A DNA stretch of 44,515 bases, taken from positions 1-44,515 of the forward strand of contig NZ_JAJFBP010000037.1 of NCBI RefSeq assembly GCF_020697055.1. The letters are read 5' to 3'. This DNA comes from Panacagrimonas sp. GTDB lineage: Bacteria > Pseudomonadota > Gammaproteobacteria > Nevskiales > Nevskiaceae. A program made the translations under genes and the position numbers. Positions 33,595-41,675 of the stretch are shown in pieces. Under the pieces are notes generated by a model. That model was not told the origin of the DNA and ran no database searches. It saw only the letters and a list, made by a program, of their open reading frames with translations. Position 1 is the first letter of the stretch, and each line of letters begins with the position of its first letter.

Positions 33595-33987
33595 CTATTC
33601 GCCGGTGATCGCGGTCAGCAGGCTCTTGAGCTTGCCGTCGAGAAAACTGATCGAAGCCTGGTAGCGCAGCGCCGAGTCCATGAACGCGGCCTGCTCGGTC
33701 TGCACGTCGACGGTGTTGCCGTCGACGCTGGGCTGCAGCGGCACGCGGTACTGCAACGCCGCGTCGGCCGGGGTGCCGGTACCGTCCAGATGCGCCGCGT
33801 GATCGGTCTGCAGCGGGCCGCCGCTGGCGGACAGCGCCTGTTCGAGCGCCGCCTTGAAATCGAGATCGCGGGCCTGGAAGCCCGGCGTATCGGCGTTGGC
33901 GATGTTGCCGGCGAGCAGCGTCATCCGCCGCTGCTGGATCTGCAGCGCGTGGGCGTGAATGCCGAACAGTGGATCGGTGCCGGCCAT
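33595..33987 (-). CDS. flgB: Flagellar proximal rod protein FlgB
   Basis: Rod subunit of 130 aa, the first gene of the flgBCDEF operon. It has [20 protein letters not shown] then [20 protein letters not shown], the FlgB signature, and a C-terminal [20 protein letters not shown] block. Two candidate flagellar promoters, sigma-54 type and sigma-28 type, lie in the 137-bp region between it and cheV. Confidence 0.96.
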   Translation of the reverse strand: MAGTDPLFGIHAHALQIQQRRMTLLAGNIANADTPGFQARDLDFKAALEQALSASGGPLQTDHAAHLDGTGTPADAALQYRVPLQPSVDGNTVDVQTEQAAFMDSALRYQASISFLDGKLKSLLTAITGE

Positions 33988-34021
33988 GCGGGCTCCGGAA
34001 AAAGGTGTCCGGAGCGGGTGC

Positions 34022-34037
34022 TACAAGGCTTGTGCCA
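34022..34037 (-). promoter_or_regulatory. Candidate sigma-54 promoter of flgB operon
   Basis: On the minus strand TGGCAC (34032-34037), 5 nt, TTGTA (34022-34026). The -24 box is perfect; the -12 box has GT instead of GC. The predicted start is near 34010, about 23 nt before the flgB ATG. Confidence 0.65.
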
Positions 34038-34062
34038 GGCGGTTTTCGGGGGGTCGTGACGG

Positions 34063-34089
34063 TTATCGGCCACTGCCCGACGAACTTTA
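34063..34089 (-). promoter_or_regulatory. Sigma-28 consensus promoter upstream of flgB
   Basis: On the minus strand TAAA (34086-34089), 15 nt, GCCGATAA (34063-34070): an exact match to the FliA consensus. It is upstream of the sigma-54 candidate, so flgB-flgF may have both a middle-class and a late promoter. Confidence 0.75.
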
Positions 34090-34124
34090 GCGGTGTGCGA
34101 CGGCGGGATGCGCTTCAGACAGAC

Positions 34125-35042
34125 CTACACCGTCTGCAGGCGTTCCAGCACGCCTTCGGCCAGATCGTCCGCGCTGAACTTCGCGACGAAACGGTTCGCG
34201 CCGACTTTCTGCGACATGTTGTAGTTGAACGCGCCCGACAGCGAGCTGTGCAGCATCACGTAGAGATTGGCCAGTCGCGCGTCGCGGCGGATCTCGGTGG
34301 TCAGGCGATAGCCGTCCATGTCGGGCATCTCGACATCCGAGATCAGCATCAGCAATTCGTCCTCGGGTTTCACGCCGCGATCGGCCATGCCCTGCAGATA
34401 GCGCAACGCCTCGCGACCGTTGGCCACCGTCGTGCATGGCACGCCGAGTTCCGAGAGCACGCGCTCGATCTGCGTGCGCGCGACCTTCGAATCGTCCGCG
34501 ACCAGCGCGCGCTTGCCGCCGGCACCGATGCCCTCGAAGCGCGCGCGCAGGTGATCGGAAAGTCCCGGCGGACTGCCCACGACGTCAGCCAACACCTTCT
34601 CGACGTCGATGATCGCCACGAGTTCCGGTCCGACGCGCGTCGTCGCGGTCAGGTGCGCCTGCGGCCCCGAAGGCGGCGGTTCCACCGACGAGACGTCGAC
34701 GTGGACGATGCGATCGACCGCGCGCACCAGGAAGCCCTGAACCGAGCGGTTGAACTCGGTGACGATCACGTGCCGCGCGCTGTGGCCGCTGGGTTCGCCG
34801 CCGACGGCGCGGTGCAGGTCGATCACCGGAACGACCTTGCCGCGGATCTCGGCGATGCCCGCGACCTGCGGATGCATCTCCGGCGTCCAGCTGAGCTTCG
34901 GACAGGGGATCACTTCCCGGACCTTGAACACGTTGATGCCAAAAATCTGGCGTTCGTCGAGACGGAATAACAGCAGCGCGAGGCGGTTGTGCCCGGCCAG
35001 TTGCGTGCTGCGGTCGATGCTGTCGAGCAGTCCGGCGCCCAT
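34125..35042 (-). CDS. cheV: Chemotaxis coupling protein CheV
   Basis: CheV fuses a CheW coupling domain with a response-regulator receiver and adjusts receptor-kinase coupling. The protein is 305 aa from the ATG at 35042. The CheW-like part (about 15-160) has LLLFRLDERQIFGINVFKVR, REVIPCPKLSW, VAGIAEIRGKVVPVIDLHRA. The receiver (about 180-300) has ALVADDSKVARTQIE and the phospho-acceptor Asp236 in LISDVEMPDMDGY; the conserved Lys is in the final KVGANRFVAKF segment. The frame is open to 35093, but AGGG lies 6 nt upstream of the chosen ATG and a promoter candidate overlaps the longer version. It precedes flgB on the same strand and diverges from flgA. Confidence 0.93.
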   Translation of the reverse strand: MGAGLLDSIDRSTQLAGHNRLALLLFRLDERQIFGINVFKVREVIPCPKLSWTPEMHPQVAGIAEIRGKVVPVIDLHRAVGGEPSGHSARHVIVTEFNRSVQGFLVRAVDRIVHVDVSSVEPPPSGPQAHLTATTRVGPELVAIIDVEKVLADVVGSPPGLSDHLRARFEGIGAGGKRALVADDSKVARTQIERVLSELGVPCTTVANGREALRYLQGMADRGVKPEDELLMLISDVEMPDMDGYRLTTEIRRDARLANLYVMLHSSLSGAFNYNMSQKVGANRFVAKFSADDLAEGVLERLQTV

Positions 35043-35088
35043 GGAAGCCCTGGAAAGTCTGGAAAGTGCGGAATTCGCGTCCTCCCCC

Positions 35089-35104
35089 GGCAAGTTGTGG
35101 ACCA
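35089..35104 (-). promoter_or_regulatory. Candidate sigma-54 promoter of cheV
   Basis: On the minus strand TGGTCC (35099-35104), 5 nt, TTGCC (35089-35093): GG-N10-GC spacing. Its predicted start near 35078 leaves a 35-nt leader before the cheV ATG at 35042. Confidence 0.5.
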
Positions 35105-35166
35105 GCGCCGATCGCGCCGCTGCCGATGCGAGATTCCGGCCGGAACAGGTCTTGCACTACACGGGC

Positions 35167-35925
35167 ATGATCTATCTGCGCTCACGCCACGGCTGGTCCA
35201 TCCACAAGTTGCTGGCGCCGTCGGCGGTGCTGCTGATCCTGCTGTGGGTGTTCGTCGGCGATCCCGCCGCGGCGGCCGAGCCGCAGTGGCAGTCGGTGCC
35301 GATGGTTCGCGAAGCCGCGGTGTCGCACGCGCAGCAGGCAAGCCCCGCCGGTGCGCAGCTGCAGGCCGGGCGCCTGGACGAGCGCCTGCGACTGGCGGCA
35401 TGCCCTGCGGCCTTGATGACGCGCACCGCCTCGGAGACCCCGACCGCGATGAGCGTGGAAGTCCGCTGCGAAAGTGCGAGCACCGCATGGAAGCTGTTCG
35501 TGCCGGTGAGCGTGCGCGTGCAGGTCCCGGTGCTGGTGGCGAGCCGTGGCCTGGCCCGCGGACAGTCGGTGGGCGCCGGCGATGTCGACGTGCAGATGCG
35601 CGACCGCGCCAACCTGGGGCCGGCGTGGTTGTCGTCACCCGATGACCTGCGATCCGAGACCGACGGCACGGCCCGCGTGCTGTCCCGCGCCGTGGCCGCG
35701 GGCAGCGTGCTGTCGCCGTCCCAGTTCGCCAACGCGCGCGTCGTACGTCGCGGCCAGTCCGTGACGCTCGTCAGCCGCAGCGGCGGCTTCGAAGTCCGGG
35801 CCCAGGGCAAGGCGCTGTCCGACGCCGGTACCGGTGAGCGCGTGCGGGTCGAAAACCTCAGCTCGCGCCGCGTCGTGGAAGGCGAGGTGCGCGCCGACGG
35901 CAGCGTGTCGGTGGCGGTGCTCTGA
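35167..35925 (+). CDS. flgA: FlgA, P-ring assembly chaperone
   Basis: Periplasmic chaperone for FlgI. The protein is 252 aa. It has an N-terminal signal peptide (hydrophobic LLAPSAVLLILLWVFVG, cleavage near AAAA-EP, residue 38) and then the FlgA/SAF-like C-terminal domain: VPVLVASRGLARGQSVGAGD, VRRGQSVTLVSRSGGFEVRA and QGKALSDAGTGERVRVENLS. The ATG at 35167 gives a normal signal sequence; the frame remains open far upstream but would overlap cheV antisense. A TTG at 35209 would give a shorter leader. It is divergent from cheV and is followed by the flgM-flgN pair, the usual gammaproteobacterial layout. Confidence 0.92.
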   Translation: MIYLRSRHGWSIHKLLAPSAVLLILLWVFVGDPAAAAEPQWQSVPMVREAAVSHAQQASPAGAQLQAGRLDERLRLAACPAALMTRTASETPTAMSVEVRCESASTAWKLFVPVSVRVQVPVLVASRGLARGQSVGAGDVDVQMRDRANLGPAWLSSPDDLRSETDGTARVLSRAVAAGSVLSPSQFANARVVRRGQSVTLVSRSGGFEVRAQGKALSDAGTGERVRVENLSSRRVVEGEVRADGSVSVAVL

Positions 35926-35985
35926 TGGGCCTGCCGCGACCGATCAGCCGCTCGCTTCCGGTGATCGACCGTTCGTCGGTCGGGC

Positions 35986-36012
35986 TCAAGTTGCTGCGGG
36001 CGCGGCCGCTAA
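35986..36012 (+). promoter_or_regulatory. Sigma-28 (FliA) promoter of flgM
   Basis: TCAA (35986-35989), 15 nt, GCCGCTAA (36005-36012), box-for-box identical to the fliC promoter. It would drive flgM-flgN from a FliA promoter, the classic feedback loop, with a leader of about 130 nt. Confidence 0.82.
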
Positions 36013-36147
36013 GCCGGTCGAACGACCCCGTTCCCAACGCCGGGAATCGGATCGCGACGACATCGGCAACGGCCCCTTTCATTCCGTTGTACCTCGCCGC
36101 GATCCCGCCTCCCGGCACCGAGCAGCCGTAGCAGTGAGTGCGCCGCC

Positions 36148-36483
36148 ATGAGTACGACGAAAATCGATTCCGCTTCAGCCTCCCCGGTCGGTGCGACCGG
36201 CGCCGCCGCCCCCGTGCGACCGGTCGCCAAGGCCGCGCACGATGGCGCCCCGGCCGCCACGGTCGGCCATGCCGCCAAGCTCGGACAGGATTCGGTCGAG
36301 CTCACCGGCGAAGCCCGCGTGATGCAGGAACTCGAGCAGCGCGTGCAGGGCGAGTCCGGCGTCGACGAAGCCAAGGTCGCCGAGATGCGCCGCATCCTGG
36401 CGCAGGGCCTGTACACCGCCGATCCGTCGGCGATCGCGGGCCGGTTGATGCAGCTCGAATGGGCGATCGGCCGCGGCCACTGA
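36148..36483 (+). CDS. flgM: Anti-sigma-28 factor FlgM
   Basis: FlgM holds FliA inactive until the hook is finished, then is exported. The protein is 111 aa. The N-terminal half is Ala/Pro-rich and probably disordered, as in other FlgM proteins. The C-terminal half has KLGQDSVELTGEARVMQELE and VDEAKVAEMRRILAQGLYTA, ending in SAIAGRLMQLEWAIGRGH, the helices that bind sigma-28. It is preceded by its own FliA promoter and followed by flgN after 33 nt. Confidence 0.92.
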   Translation: MSTTKIDSASASPVGATGAAAPVRPVAKAAHDGAPAATVGHAAKLGQDSVELTGEARVMQELEQRVQGESGVDEAKVAEMRRILAQGLYTADPSAIAGRLMQLEWAIGRGH

Positions 36484-36516
36484 TCCGAGGTTCTCCCCCA
36501 CTCCGACAGGACACCT

Positions 36517-37098
36517 GTGACGAACGATCGGTCGCAAGCCTCTCGCACTGAAACGCCTTCCGCGCTCGACGGCGCCGTCGTTGCGCGCCTGCGCAGCGGC
36601 CTCGACAGCCTGCTCCAGCTCACCGATCAGCTCGGCCGCGTGCTCGCCGTCGAACGCGAGCGCCTGGTCGCGCGCGACTGGGACGCGATCCTGCAGCTGA
36701 TCGAGGACAAGGACAGCCTGGTTCAACGCCTGCAGGCGCAGTCGCAGGAATTCGAGAAGTGCTGCGCCTCGGCGATCAGCGACAGCGGCGCCGCCTCGCT
36801 GCTCGCGATGCTCGACGCCGCGGGCCTGGGCGCCGCCCATGCGACGCTGCGGATGCGCGCCGCGCACATGCAGCGCGCCAATCGCGAGTCGCGCGCGCTG
36901 CTCGACCACCACCACGCGCGCGTCGATACCGCGCTGCGCCTGATGAATCGCGCCGACGCACCCTCGTCGTCGACGCTCGGCCTGTACGGCCGCGACGGCT
37001 ATTACGCGCGCGGCGCCGCATCCGCCACCACCGCGTCGGTCGTCCAGGGCGCGGGCGGTCGCATCGGCGGTACCGGCCGACGGCTGGCTGAGGCCTGA
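36517..37098 (+). CDS. flgN: Flagellar export chaperone FlgN
   Basis: FlgN keeps FlgK and FlgL export-competent. The protein is 193 aa. A helical N-terminal region carries LRSGLDSLLQLTDQLGRVLA then VERERLVARDWDAILQLIED, typical of FlgN, with further helices to about 155 and a Gly/Ala-rich tail (HHARVDTALRLMNRADAPSS...). The start is the GTG at 36517, with AGGA upstream. Its place after flgM supports the call. Length is slightly above the usual 140-160 aa because of the tail. Confidence 0.87.
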   Translation: MTNDRSQASRTETPSALDGAVVARLRSGLDSLLQLTDQLGRVLAVERERLVARDWDAILQLIEDKDSLVQRLQAQSQEFEKCCASAISDSGAASLLAMLDAAGLGAAHATLRMRAAHMQRANRESRALLDHHHARVDTALRLMNRADAPSSSTLGLYGRDGYYARGAASATTASVVQGAGGRIGGTGRRLAEA

Positions 37099-37149
37099 AG
37101 TCGGCCGCAGGCCGACACGCAGGCCCGAGGGCCGTAGCGTGTCGAGCCC

Positions 37150-38049
37150 ATGAGCCGATCTTTTGGGCCCGGATTCTTTCGACGCGCAGGCGCCAGCGGC
37201 GCTGACGCAGCCGTGCGCCCGGATCCTGCATCGGACGCCGCCGCCAACGAACCGGACGTGCGCGAGCCCGGCACGCCCGCACCCGCCACGCGTGAAACCG
37301 CGATGCACCAGGATCTGGATCGCCAGCAGCAGGAGCGCGATCGACGTCGCGAATGCTGGTCGCTGCTGGCCGCGCTGCAGATGCTGCGCGCGCACCTCTG
37401 GATCGGACGCGTCGGCGAACCCACCAAGGGGCTGAGCGTGATCCTGGCAGCCGACGCCGAGCACCAGAGCGCGTTCCTGATCGATGCGCTGCGCGACTCG
37501 GCCGACTTCACTCCCGGCACGCCGATCTATTTCGACACGCAGGTCGAAGGCCGGCGGCTGCGTTTCGAATGCGAGCTCGCCGAGATCGTCGCGTTCGACG
37601 GCGGCCCCGCCTATCGCGCGGTCGACCCGCACGTCGTGCTCGACCAGCAGCGTCGCAACGCCTATCGCGTGCGGGTTCCGGCGAGCCTGCGCGTGCCGGC
37701 TTCGCTCAGCTCCCCCTCGTTCCGCTCGCCCGGTCGCGTGCTGGACCTGTCGACGCGCGGCTGCAGCACGCGGGTCGAATCACCGGTGAAGCTGGGCCGC
37801 GGCGACGCACTGCGCGTGCAGTTCAAGCTCGGCGAGCTCGACGTCGCCTGCGCCGCGACGGTGCGCCACGTCGAGTCCTCGGGCGGCGCCGCGCGCATTG
37901 GCATGGAGTTCGACGTCGTGACCGCCGCAAGCCCCGTGCGCGGCGGAGCGCCGCTCGGGTCGACCGACGTCCCGTCGCTGGAACAGGCCGTTGCGCGTCT
38001 GCAGCGCGAGATCCTGCGGCGTCGCCAGGAGCTGCAGCAGCAGCAGTAG
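37150..38049 (+). CDS. YcgR-like PilZ-domain flagellar brake protein
   Basis: Cyclic-di-GMP receptor of 299 aa. Residues about 55-160 are a YcgR N-terminal domain (LRAHLWIGRVGEPTKGLSVI...FDTQVEGRRLRFECELAEIV). The PilZ domain follows, with the RxxxR motif R169-N-A-Y-R173 and DLSTRG at 199-204 (D/N-x-S-x-x-G), both of which bind c-di-GMP in the family. A Gln-rich coiled coil ends the protein. YcgR proteins slow the flagellar motor when c-di-GMP is high, which fits the position after flgM-flgN. The first 50 residues are low-complexity and unlikely to be structured. The gene symbol is left blank because several YcgR-like types exist. Confidence 0.88.
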   Translation: MSRSFGPGFFRRAGASGADAAVRPDPASDAAANEPDVREPGTPAPATRETAMHQDLDRQQQERDRRRECWSLLAALQMLRAHLWIGRVGEPTKGLSVILAADAEHQSAFLIDALRDSADFTPGTPIYFDTQVEGRRLRFECELAEIVAFDGGPAYRAVDPHVVLDQQRRNAYRVRVPASLRVPASLSSPSFRSPGRVLDLSTRGCSTRVESPVKLGRGDALRVQFKLGELDVACAATVRHVESSGGAARIGMEFDVVTAASPVRGGAPLGSTDVPSLEQAVARLQREILRRRQELQQQQ

Positions 38050-38119
38050 CAGGGGCGGTCCCGACGGACCGCGGGAAGCCAGCTGCTGCGGCATCGGCGA
38101 CGACCTGCGCCGCGCCTTT

Positions 38120-38779
38120 TTACCGATCCGTCACGGGAACCGGTGGCGGCTTGCGATCGACCGGCGACTCGATCGCGTCCTGGCGGGCACGCGGCGCCAC
38201 GCCGATGAGCGAATCGCCGCGAGCCGCGCCCGGCTGGCCGCGCAGCACGGCATCCCGGTTCGACGTCGCCGCGGCGGGGCCCGGTGATCCGGCGCCGAAC
38301 AGCGAGGCCAGCGGCGAGTTGGCGTACGTCGAGATCGCCACGATGATCAGCAACACCACGATCGCGACGGTCTTCAGCCAGGACCTGCGGGCGAACGCAG
38401 GCGCGCGTTCGATCGGCTCGCTGCGATCCTCGCCTTCGATCGGCCCGTCGTCGCCGACCGGCGCGGGCGGCCGCGATTGCGGGAGCAGGCCGACCAGGCG
38501 CGAGGCGATGCGCCGGAGATCGCGGGGGACGACGGCGGCCACGTCCGGAACCTTCTCGAACAGCGCGGTGAGCCGATCGATCGCGGCGGCCGGCGAGAGC
38601 GCTGCGAGGACCGCCGCTTCGTGCCAGGGGTCGAGGTCGAGCCGGGCGAGCACCGAGACGACCGTCAGCAGTTGTTCGTGCCGATCGTCGTCGAAGGGCG
38701 CCTGCAGGAAGCGGTCGAATGCGGGATCGACGCGCGCGCGATTCCCGCGGCCGATCATTCCTTTCATGGAGCGTGTCAT
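38120..38779 (-). CDS. Hypothetical single-span membrane protein
   Basis: Unrecognised, 219 aa. The N-terminal cytoplasmic part (about 1-120) is helical and Asp/Leu/Ala-rich (AFDRFLQAPFDDDRHEQLLT...HEAAVLAALSPAAAIDRLTA). One transmembrane span (SWLKTVAIVVLLIIVAISTY) lies near 145-165, and the C-terminus is a Pro/Gly/Ala-rich, probably periplasmic tail. This topology resembles anti-sigma or cell-envelope proteins but no family motif is seen. The ATG at 38779 overlaps the stop of the small upstream gene as ATGA, so the two are coupled. It is convergent with the YcgR gene. Confidence 0.65.
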   Translation of the reverse strand: MTRSMKGMIGRGNRARVDPAFDRFLQAPFDDDRHEQLLTVVSVLARLDLDPWHEAAVLAALSPAAAIDRLTALFEKVPDVAAVVPRDLRRIASRLVGLLPQSRPPAPVGDDGPIEGEDRSEPIERAPAFARRSWLKTVAIVVLLIIVAISTYANSPLASLFGAGSPGPAAATSNRDAVLRGQPGAARGDSLIGVAPRARQDAIESPVDRKPPPVPVTDR

Positions 38780-38955
38780 GGGATGAGCGGCGTGGGCGCC
38801 AGCGCAGCCGCCGACGGCGCGGGTGTCCCGGCCGGGTCCAGCGCGCGTGGCAGGCCCGGCAAGGTCGCCCACGCCAGCAGGACCAGCAGTCCCATGCCCG
38901 CCGCGCAGGCCAGTCCGGTCAGGTCGCGCGGAGATACGCGTGAGATTGGCTTCAT
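38776..38955 (-). CDS. Hypothetical small membrane protein, coupled to downstream gene
   Basis: Unrecognised 59-aa protein: MKPISRVSPRDLTGLACAAG, a hydrophobic span (LACAAGMGLLVLLAWATLPG), then an Ala/Pro-rich tail. Its stop overlaps the start of the 219-aa membrane protein by the ATGA arrangement. The tight coupling argues that both are real and act together. The function is unknown. Confidence 0.5.
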   Translation of the reverse strand: MKPISRVSPRDLTGLACAAGMGLLVLLAWATLPGLPRALDPAGTPAPSAAALAPTPLIP

Positions 38956-39087
38956 GGGTCCGTGTTCCTGTGCGTCGAGCGACAAGAGCGCCGCTCGCGA
39001 AGAGCATGGCCGACCGCCGCAGCGGTGTCGGTGCGCCACCCCTCGCACCGCCGGGTGACCCGGGGCGCGATCCCGTCGTCACGAAGT

Positions 39088-39104
39088 GTTCATCCGGGAT
39101 GAAC
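39088..39104. promoter_or_regulatory. Palindromic operator candidate upstream of desaturase
   Basis: GTTCATCC-G-GGATGAAC: 8-bp perfect arms around one base, in the 295-bp region between divergent genes and about 150 nt before the desaturase. It has the look of a TetR-family site of the kind controlling lipid desaturation, but no such regulator is in the window. The rest of 38956-39250 shows no gene. Confidence 0.5.
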
Positions 39105-39250
39105 GATACTGCTGGCCACCGGTCCCTCCGACGGTCCGGCGATCGACCTGCAACTGCCCTCCAGCAGGCTTAGCGCGACCAATGCGCACGGCATCACGGC
39201 GGCCCCTCCTGTCGGCTGTGACGCCACGCATCAAACATCGCGTGATTCCC

Positions 39251-40384
39251 ATGAGACCCAAAGAAGACTTCGATCCTGCCGCCGCGGTGCTGGCCATCAA
39301 GCAGCGCAAGCGACGGATCGTCGACCGCTACGCCAGGCCGGACGACTTCATGGGGTGGATCCAGTCCCTGGCGACGCTCGTGCCGCTCTCGGGCCTCTGG
39401 CTGGTGGTCGCGATCGGCGCTCCCTCGTCGCCTGGCCTGGTCGCGCTGGCGACCGTCGTGATGGCGCTGTTCCTGTTGCGCGTGTTCGCGCTGATGCACG
39501 AATGCGGACACCGGAGCCTGTTCCGCAGCGCCCGGCTCAACTCGATCTTCGGCTTCGTTTTCGGGGTGATCTGCGGCATGCCGCAATACGTCTGGGCCGC
39601 TCATCACAAGGTCCACCACGCGACCAACGGGAACTGGGACCGATACCGCGGGCCGCTGGCGATCCTGTCGGTCGAGGAGTTCGACGCGCTGACGTCACCG
39701 CAGCAACGCGCCTATGCCCGCGCCCGCAACGTCCGCATGGCACCGCTGGCCGGGTTCCTGTACGTGGTGCTCAATCCGCGCCTGACGTGGGTCGAAGGCA
39801 CCGCGAAGATGCTGGCGCACGCGGTGCGAATGAAGTGGCGTCGACCCGCCGTGCCCATGAGGGACCACCTCGCCTCGTATCGCTCGCCGCACTGGAAGTC
39901 GGCGGCCGAATACCGGCACATGACGCTGAACAACCTGGTCCTGCTCGGCGGATGGGCGTCGATGGCCTGGCTGATCGGGCCTGCGACGTTCTTCCTCGTG
40001 TACCTGATCAGCACCTCGCTGGCCGGCGCGGCCGGGATCGTGCTCTTCACCGTGCAGCACAACTTCGAGCATTCCTACGCCAGCGGCGATGAACATTGGG
40101 ACTACGACCAGGCGGCCCTCCACGGCACGAGCTTCCTGGTGCTGCCCGCCTGGCTGAACTGGTTCACCGCCAACATCGGGTATCACCACATCCACCACCT
40201 GTCCTCGCGCATTCCGAGTCACCGACTGGCGGCCTGCCACGAAGAGCACGCGACGTTGTTCGAGCAGGTGCCGCGGCTGACGCTGGGCGATATCGGCGCG
40301 TCGCTGAAGTTCGTGCTGTGGGATACGCGGTCGCGTCAGCTGATCTCGGTGGCCGAGCACGCGCAGATGGCGCGGCCCGCGTGA
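39251..40384 (+). CDS. Fatty acid desaturase-family membrane protein
   Basis: Membrane-bound di-iron desaturase/hydroxylase of 377 aa. The three His clusters are present in order: HECGHRS at about 83-87, HHKVHH at about 118-123 and HHIHH at about 312-316. Hydrophobic spans lie at about 40-90 and 215-260. It probably introduces a double bond (or hydroxyl) into acyl chains at the inner membrane, with an external electron donor. The ATG at 39251 is chosen; the frame is open upstream, but that sequence is non-hydrophobic and carries the palindrome. The exact substrate (phospholipid, acyl-CoA or carotenoid-like lipid) cannot be told. Confidence 0.88.
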   Translation: MRPKEDFDPAAAVLAIKQRKRRIVDRYARPDDFMGWIQSLATLVPLSGLWLVVAIGAPSSPGLVALATVVMALFLLRVFALMHECGHRSLFRSARLNSIFGFVFGVICGMPQYVWAAHHKVHHATNGNWDRYRGPLAILSVEEFDALTSPQQRAYARARNVRMAPLAGFLYVVLNPRLTWVEGTAKMLAHAVRMKWRRPAVPMRDHLASYRSPHWKSAAEYRHMTLNNLVLLGGWASMAWLIGPATFFLVYLISTSLAGAAGIVLFTVQHNFEHSYASGDEHWDYDQAALHGTSFLVLPAWLNWFTANIGYHHIHHLSSRIPSHRLAACHEEHATLFEQVPRLTLGDIGASLKFVLWDTRSRQLISVAEHAQMARPA

Positions 40385-40433
40385 ACTCCAGCACGCCCGC
40401 CCATCGCGGCCGCGAAACCGGCCGGAGCCATCG

Positions 40434-40778
40434 TCACGCGCCCTGCCGCACGCTCCCCGGATATTGGTAGGGCTTGGACCACGGCGGACAGGCGTACTGC
40501 ACCGCCATGTTCGGATGTTGGGGATAGAGCGGATGCCGCGCCCGCACCTCGCTCCACAGATACGCGCGCGTCCCGATGAAGCTTTCGCAATCCGCATAGG
40601 GGCACGCCGGTCGGCTCTCGACGAGACGCGCCACGCCATTGGGGAACGTGCGCGTGCAGTCGGCACACCAAAGGTGAGCTTCGGCGGATTTCCAGAAGCG
40701 GCCGCGGATGCCCATCCGGCGCGGCGTTCCGAACACGACCGGACCGCCCAACGTCTGCTGCAGTTGATCGTTGTTCAT
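40434..40778 (-). CDS. Hypothetical protein with zinc-ribbon-like Cys pairs
   Basis: Unrecognised, 114 aa. It has CADC (about 38-41) and ACPYADC (about 58-64), which could bind one zinc, with an aromatic-rich remainder (FWKSAEAHLW, RAYLWSEVRARHPLYPQHPN). The ATG at 40778 overlaps the TGA of a 68-codon upstream ORF (ATGA). Convergent with the desaturase. No function is proposed. Confidence 0.6.
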   Translation of the reverse strand: MNNDQLQQTLGGPVVFGTPRRMGIRGRFWKSAEAHLWCADCTRTFPNGVARLVESRPACPYADCESFIGTRAYLWSEVRARHPLYPQHPNMAVQYACPPWSKPYQYPGSVRQGA

Positions 40779-40981
40779 CGATCGCGCCGGTGCGACGCGG
40801 GATCCGCCGTGCACGACACGATGGCGTCCGCAGCCATGACCCGATGAAGGCTTTCCGTGGCCGGACCCGTAACCCCCACCGCCACGACCGGGTCCCGGCA
40901 CACGGACGGCATCCGCTGTTCGGGGCGATCCGACACCGGAAAATGATCGGCAGGCGTCGCGTCGGTGAAAAGCAGGCTCAT
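40775..40981 (-). CDS. Possible small hypothetical protein
   Basis: 68-codon ORF starting MSLLFTDATPADHFPVSDRP. An AAGGTG lies 4 nt upstream of the ATG at 40981, and its stop overlaps the start of the next gene on the strand by ATGA, the best reasons to believe it. No family motif is recognised, and GC-rich DNA makes open frames cheap, so it could be spurious. Confidence 0.35.
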   Translation of the reverse strand: MSLLFTDATPADHFPVSDRPEQRMPSVCRDPVVAVGVTGPATESLHRVMAADAIVSCTADPASHRRDR

Positions 40982-41201
40982 GGGCACCTTGGGCAGCCGG
41001 GCGAAGTCGACGCAGTCGACGCGGAATGCGCCGTCGCGGCAGGTTGGCAGCGTGGTCCTCGCGCGGACGTTCGTCGGTACGCTGACGCGCAGAGCGCGAG
41101 CTTGCGCCGCCATCGGCCGGTGCATCCGGATCCCGCAGGGATCCCTTCGCTCGGCCGGAACGTGTCGTCATCGGCCCACGCTTCGCCAGGATCCTTGCAC
41201 C

Positions 41202-41675
41202 GTGACCGCCCCAGGCCCCGTCCTCGCATCCGACGTCCCCGCCCGCGCCCGCACCTCCGCCTATCCCGAGCCGTTCGCCTCGCGCATGGCCGGCCGCAGC
41301 AAGCAGGCGCTCGGCGATCGGTTCGGACTGACGAATTTCGGGGTGAACCGCACGACGCTCGCACCGGGTGCGACCTCCGCGCTGCGCCACTGGCACTCGG
41401 TGCAGGACGAGTTCGTCTACGTGCTGTCGGGCCATCCCACGCTGGTCACCGACGAAGGAGAGACCCGGCTCGCACCCGGCATCTGCGTCGGCTTCAAGGG
41501 CGGCCAGGCCAACGGACATCACCTGGTCAATCGCACGTCGGAAGCGGCGATCTACCTGGAGGTCGGCGATCGTCTGCCCGGAGACGCGGGCTTCTATCCG
41601 GACGATGACCTGAACGCGCGCAAGGACGCCGACGGGTCGTGGCGCTTCGAGCACAAGGACGGCACGCCGTACTGA
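41202..41675 (+). CDS. Cupin-domain protein
   Basis: Protein of 157 aa with a single cupin barrel. The first cupin motif, G(X)5HXH(X)4E(X)6G, is fully met: GATSALRHWHSVQDEFVYVL then SG, with H63, H65 and E70. The second motif is represented by GGQANGHHLVN. It should bind one metal ion, and comparable small cupins act as sugar-binding, isomerase or dioxygenase-like enzymes or as sensors. The start is the GTG at 41202, with AGGA about 10 nt upstream; there is no ATG near the expected N-terminus. It stands alone between oppositely oriented genes; the role is unknown. Confidence 0.8.
   Translation: MTAPGPVLASDVPARARTSAYPEPFASRMAGRSKQALGDRFGLTNFGVNRTTLAPGATSALRHWHSVQDEFVYVLSGHPTLVTDEGETRLAPGICVGFKGGQANGHHLVNRTSEAAIYLEVGDRLPGDAGFYPDDDLNARKDADGSWRFEHKDGTPY

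Noticed and set aside
35142..35156. Plus-strand sigma-54-like GG-N10-GC before flgA
   Set aside because: Its transcription start would fall on or after the flgA ATG, leaving no leader; kept only as a possibility if flgA starts at TTG 35209.
35925..36131. 68-codon plus-strand ORF between flgA and flgM
   Set aside because: It covers the sigma-28 promoter of flgM and has a low-complexity translation.
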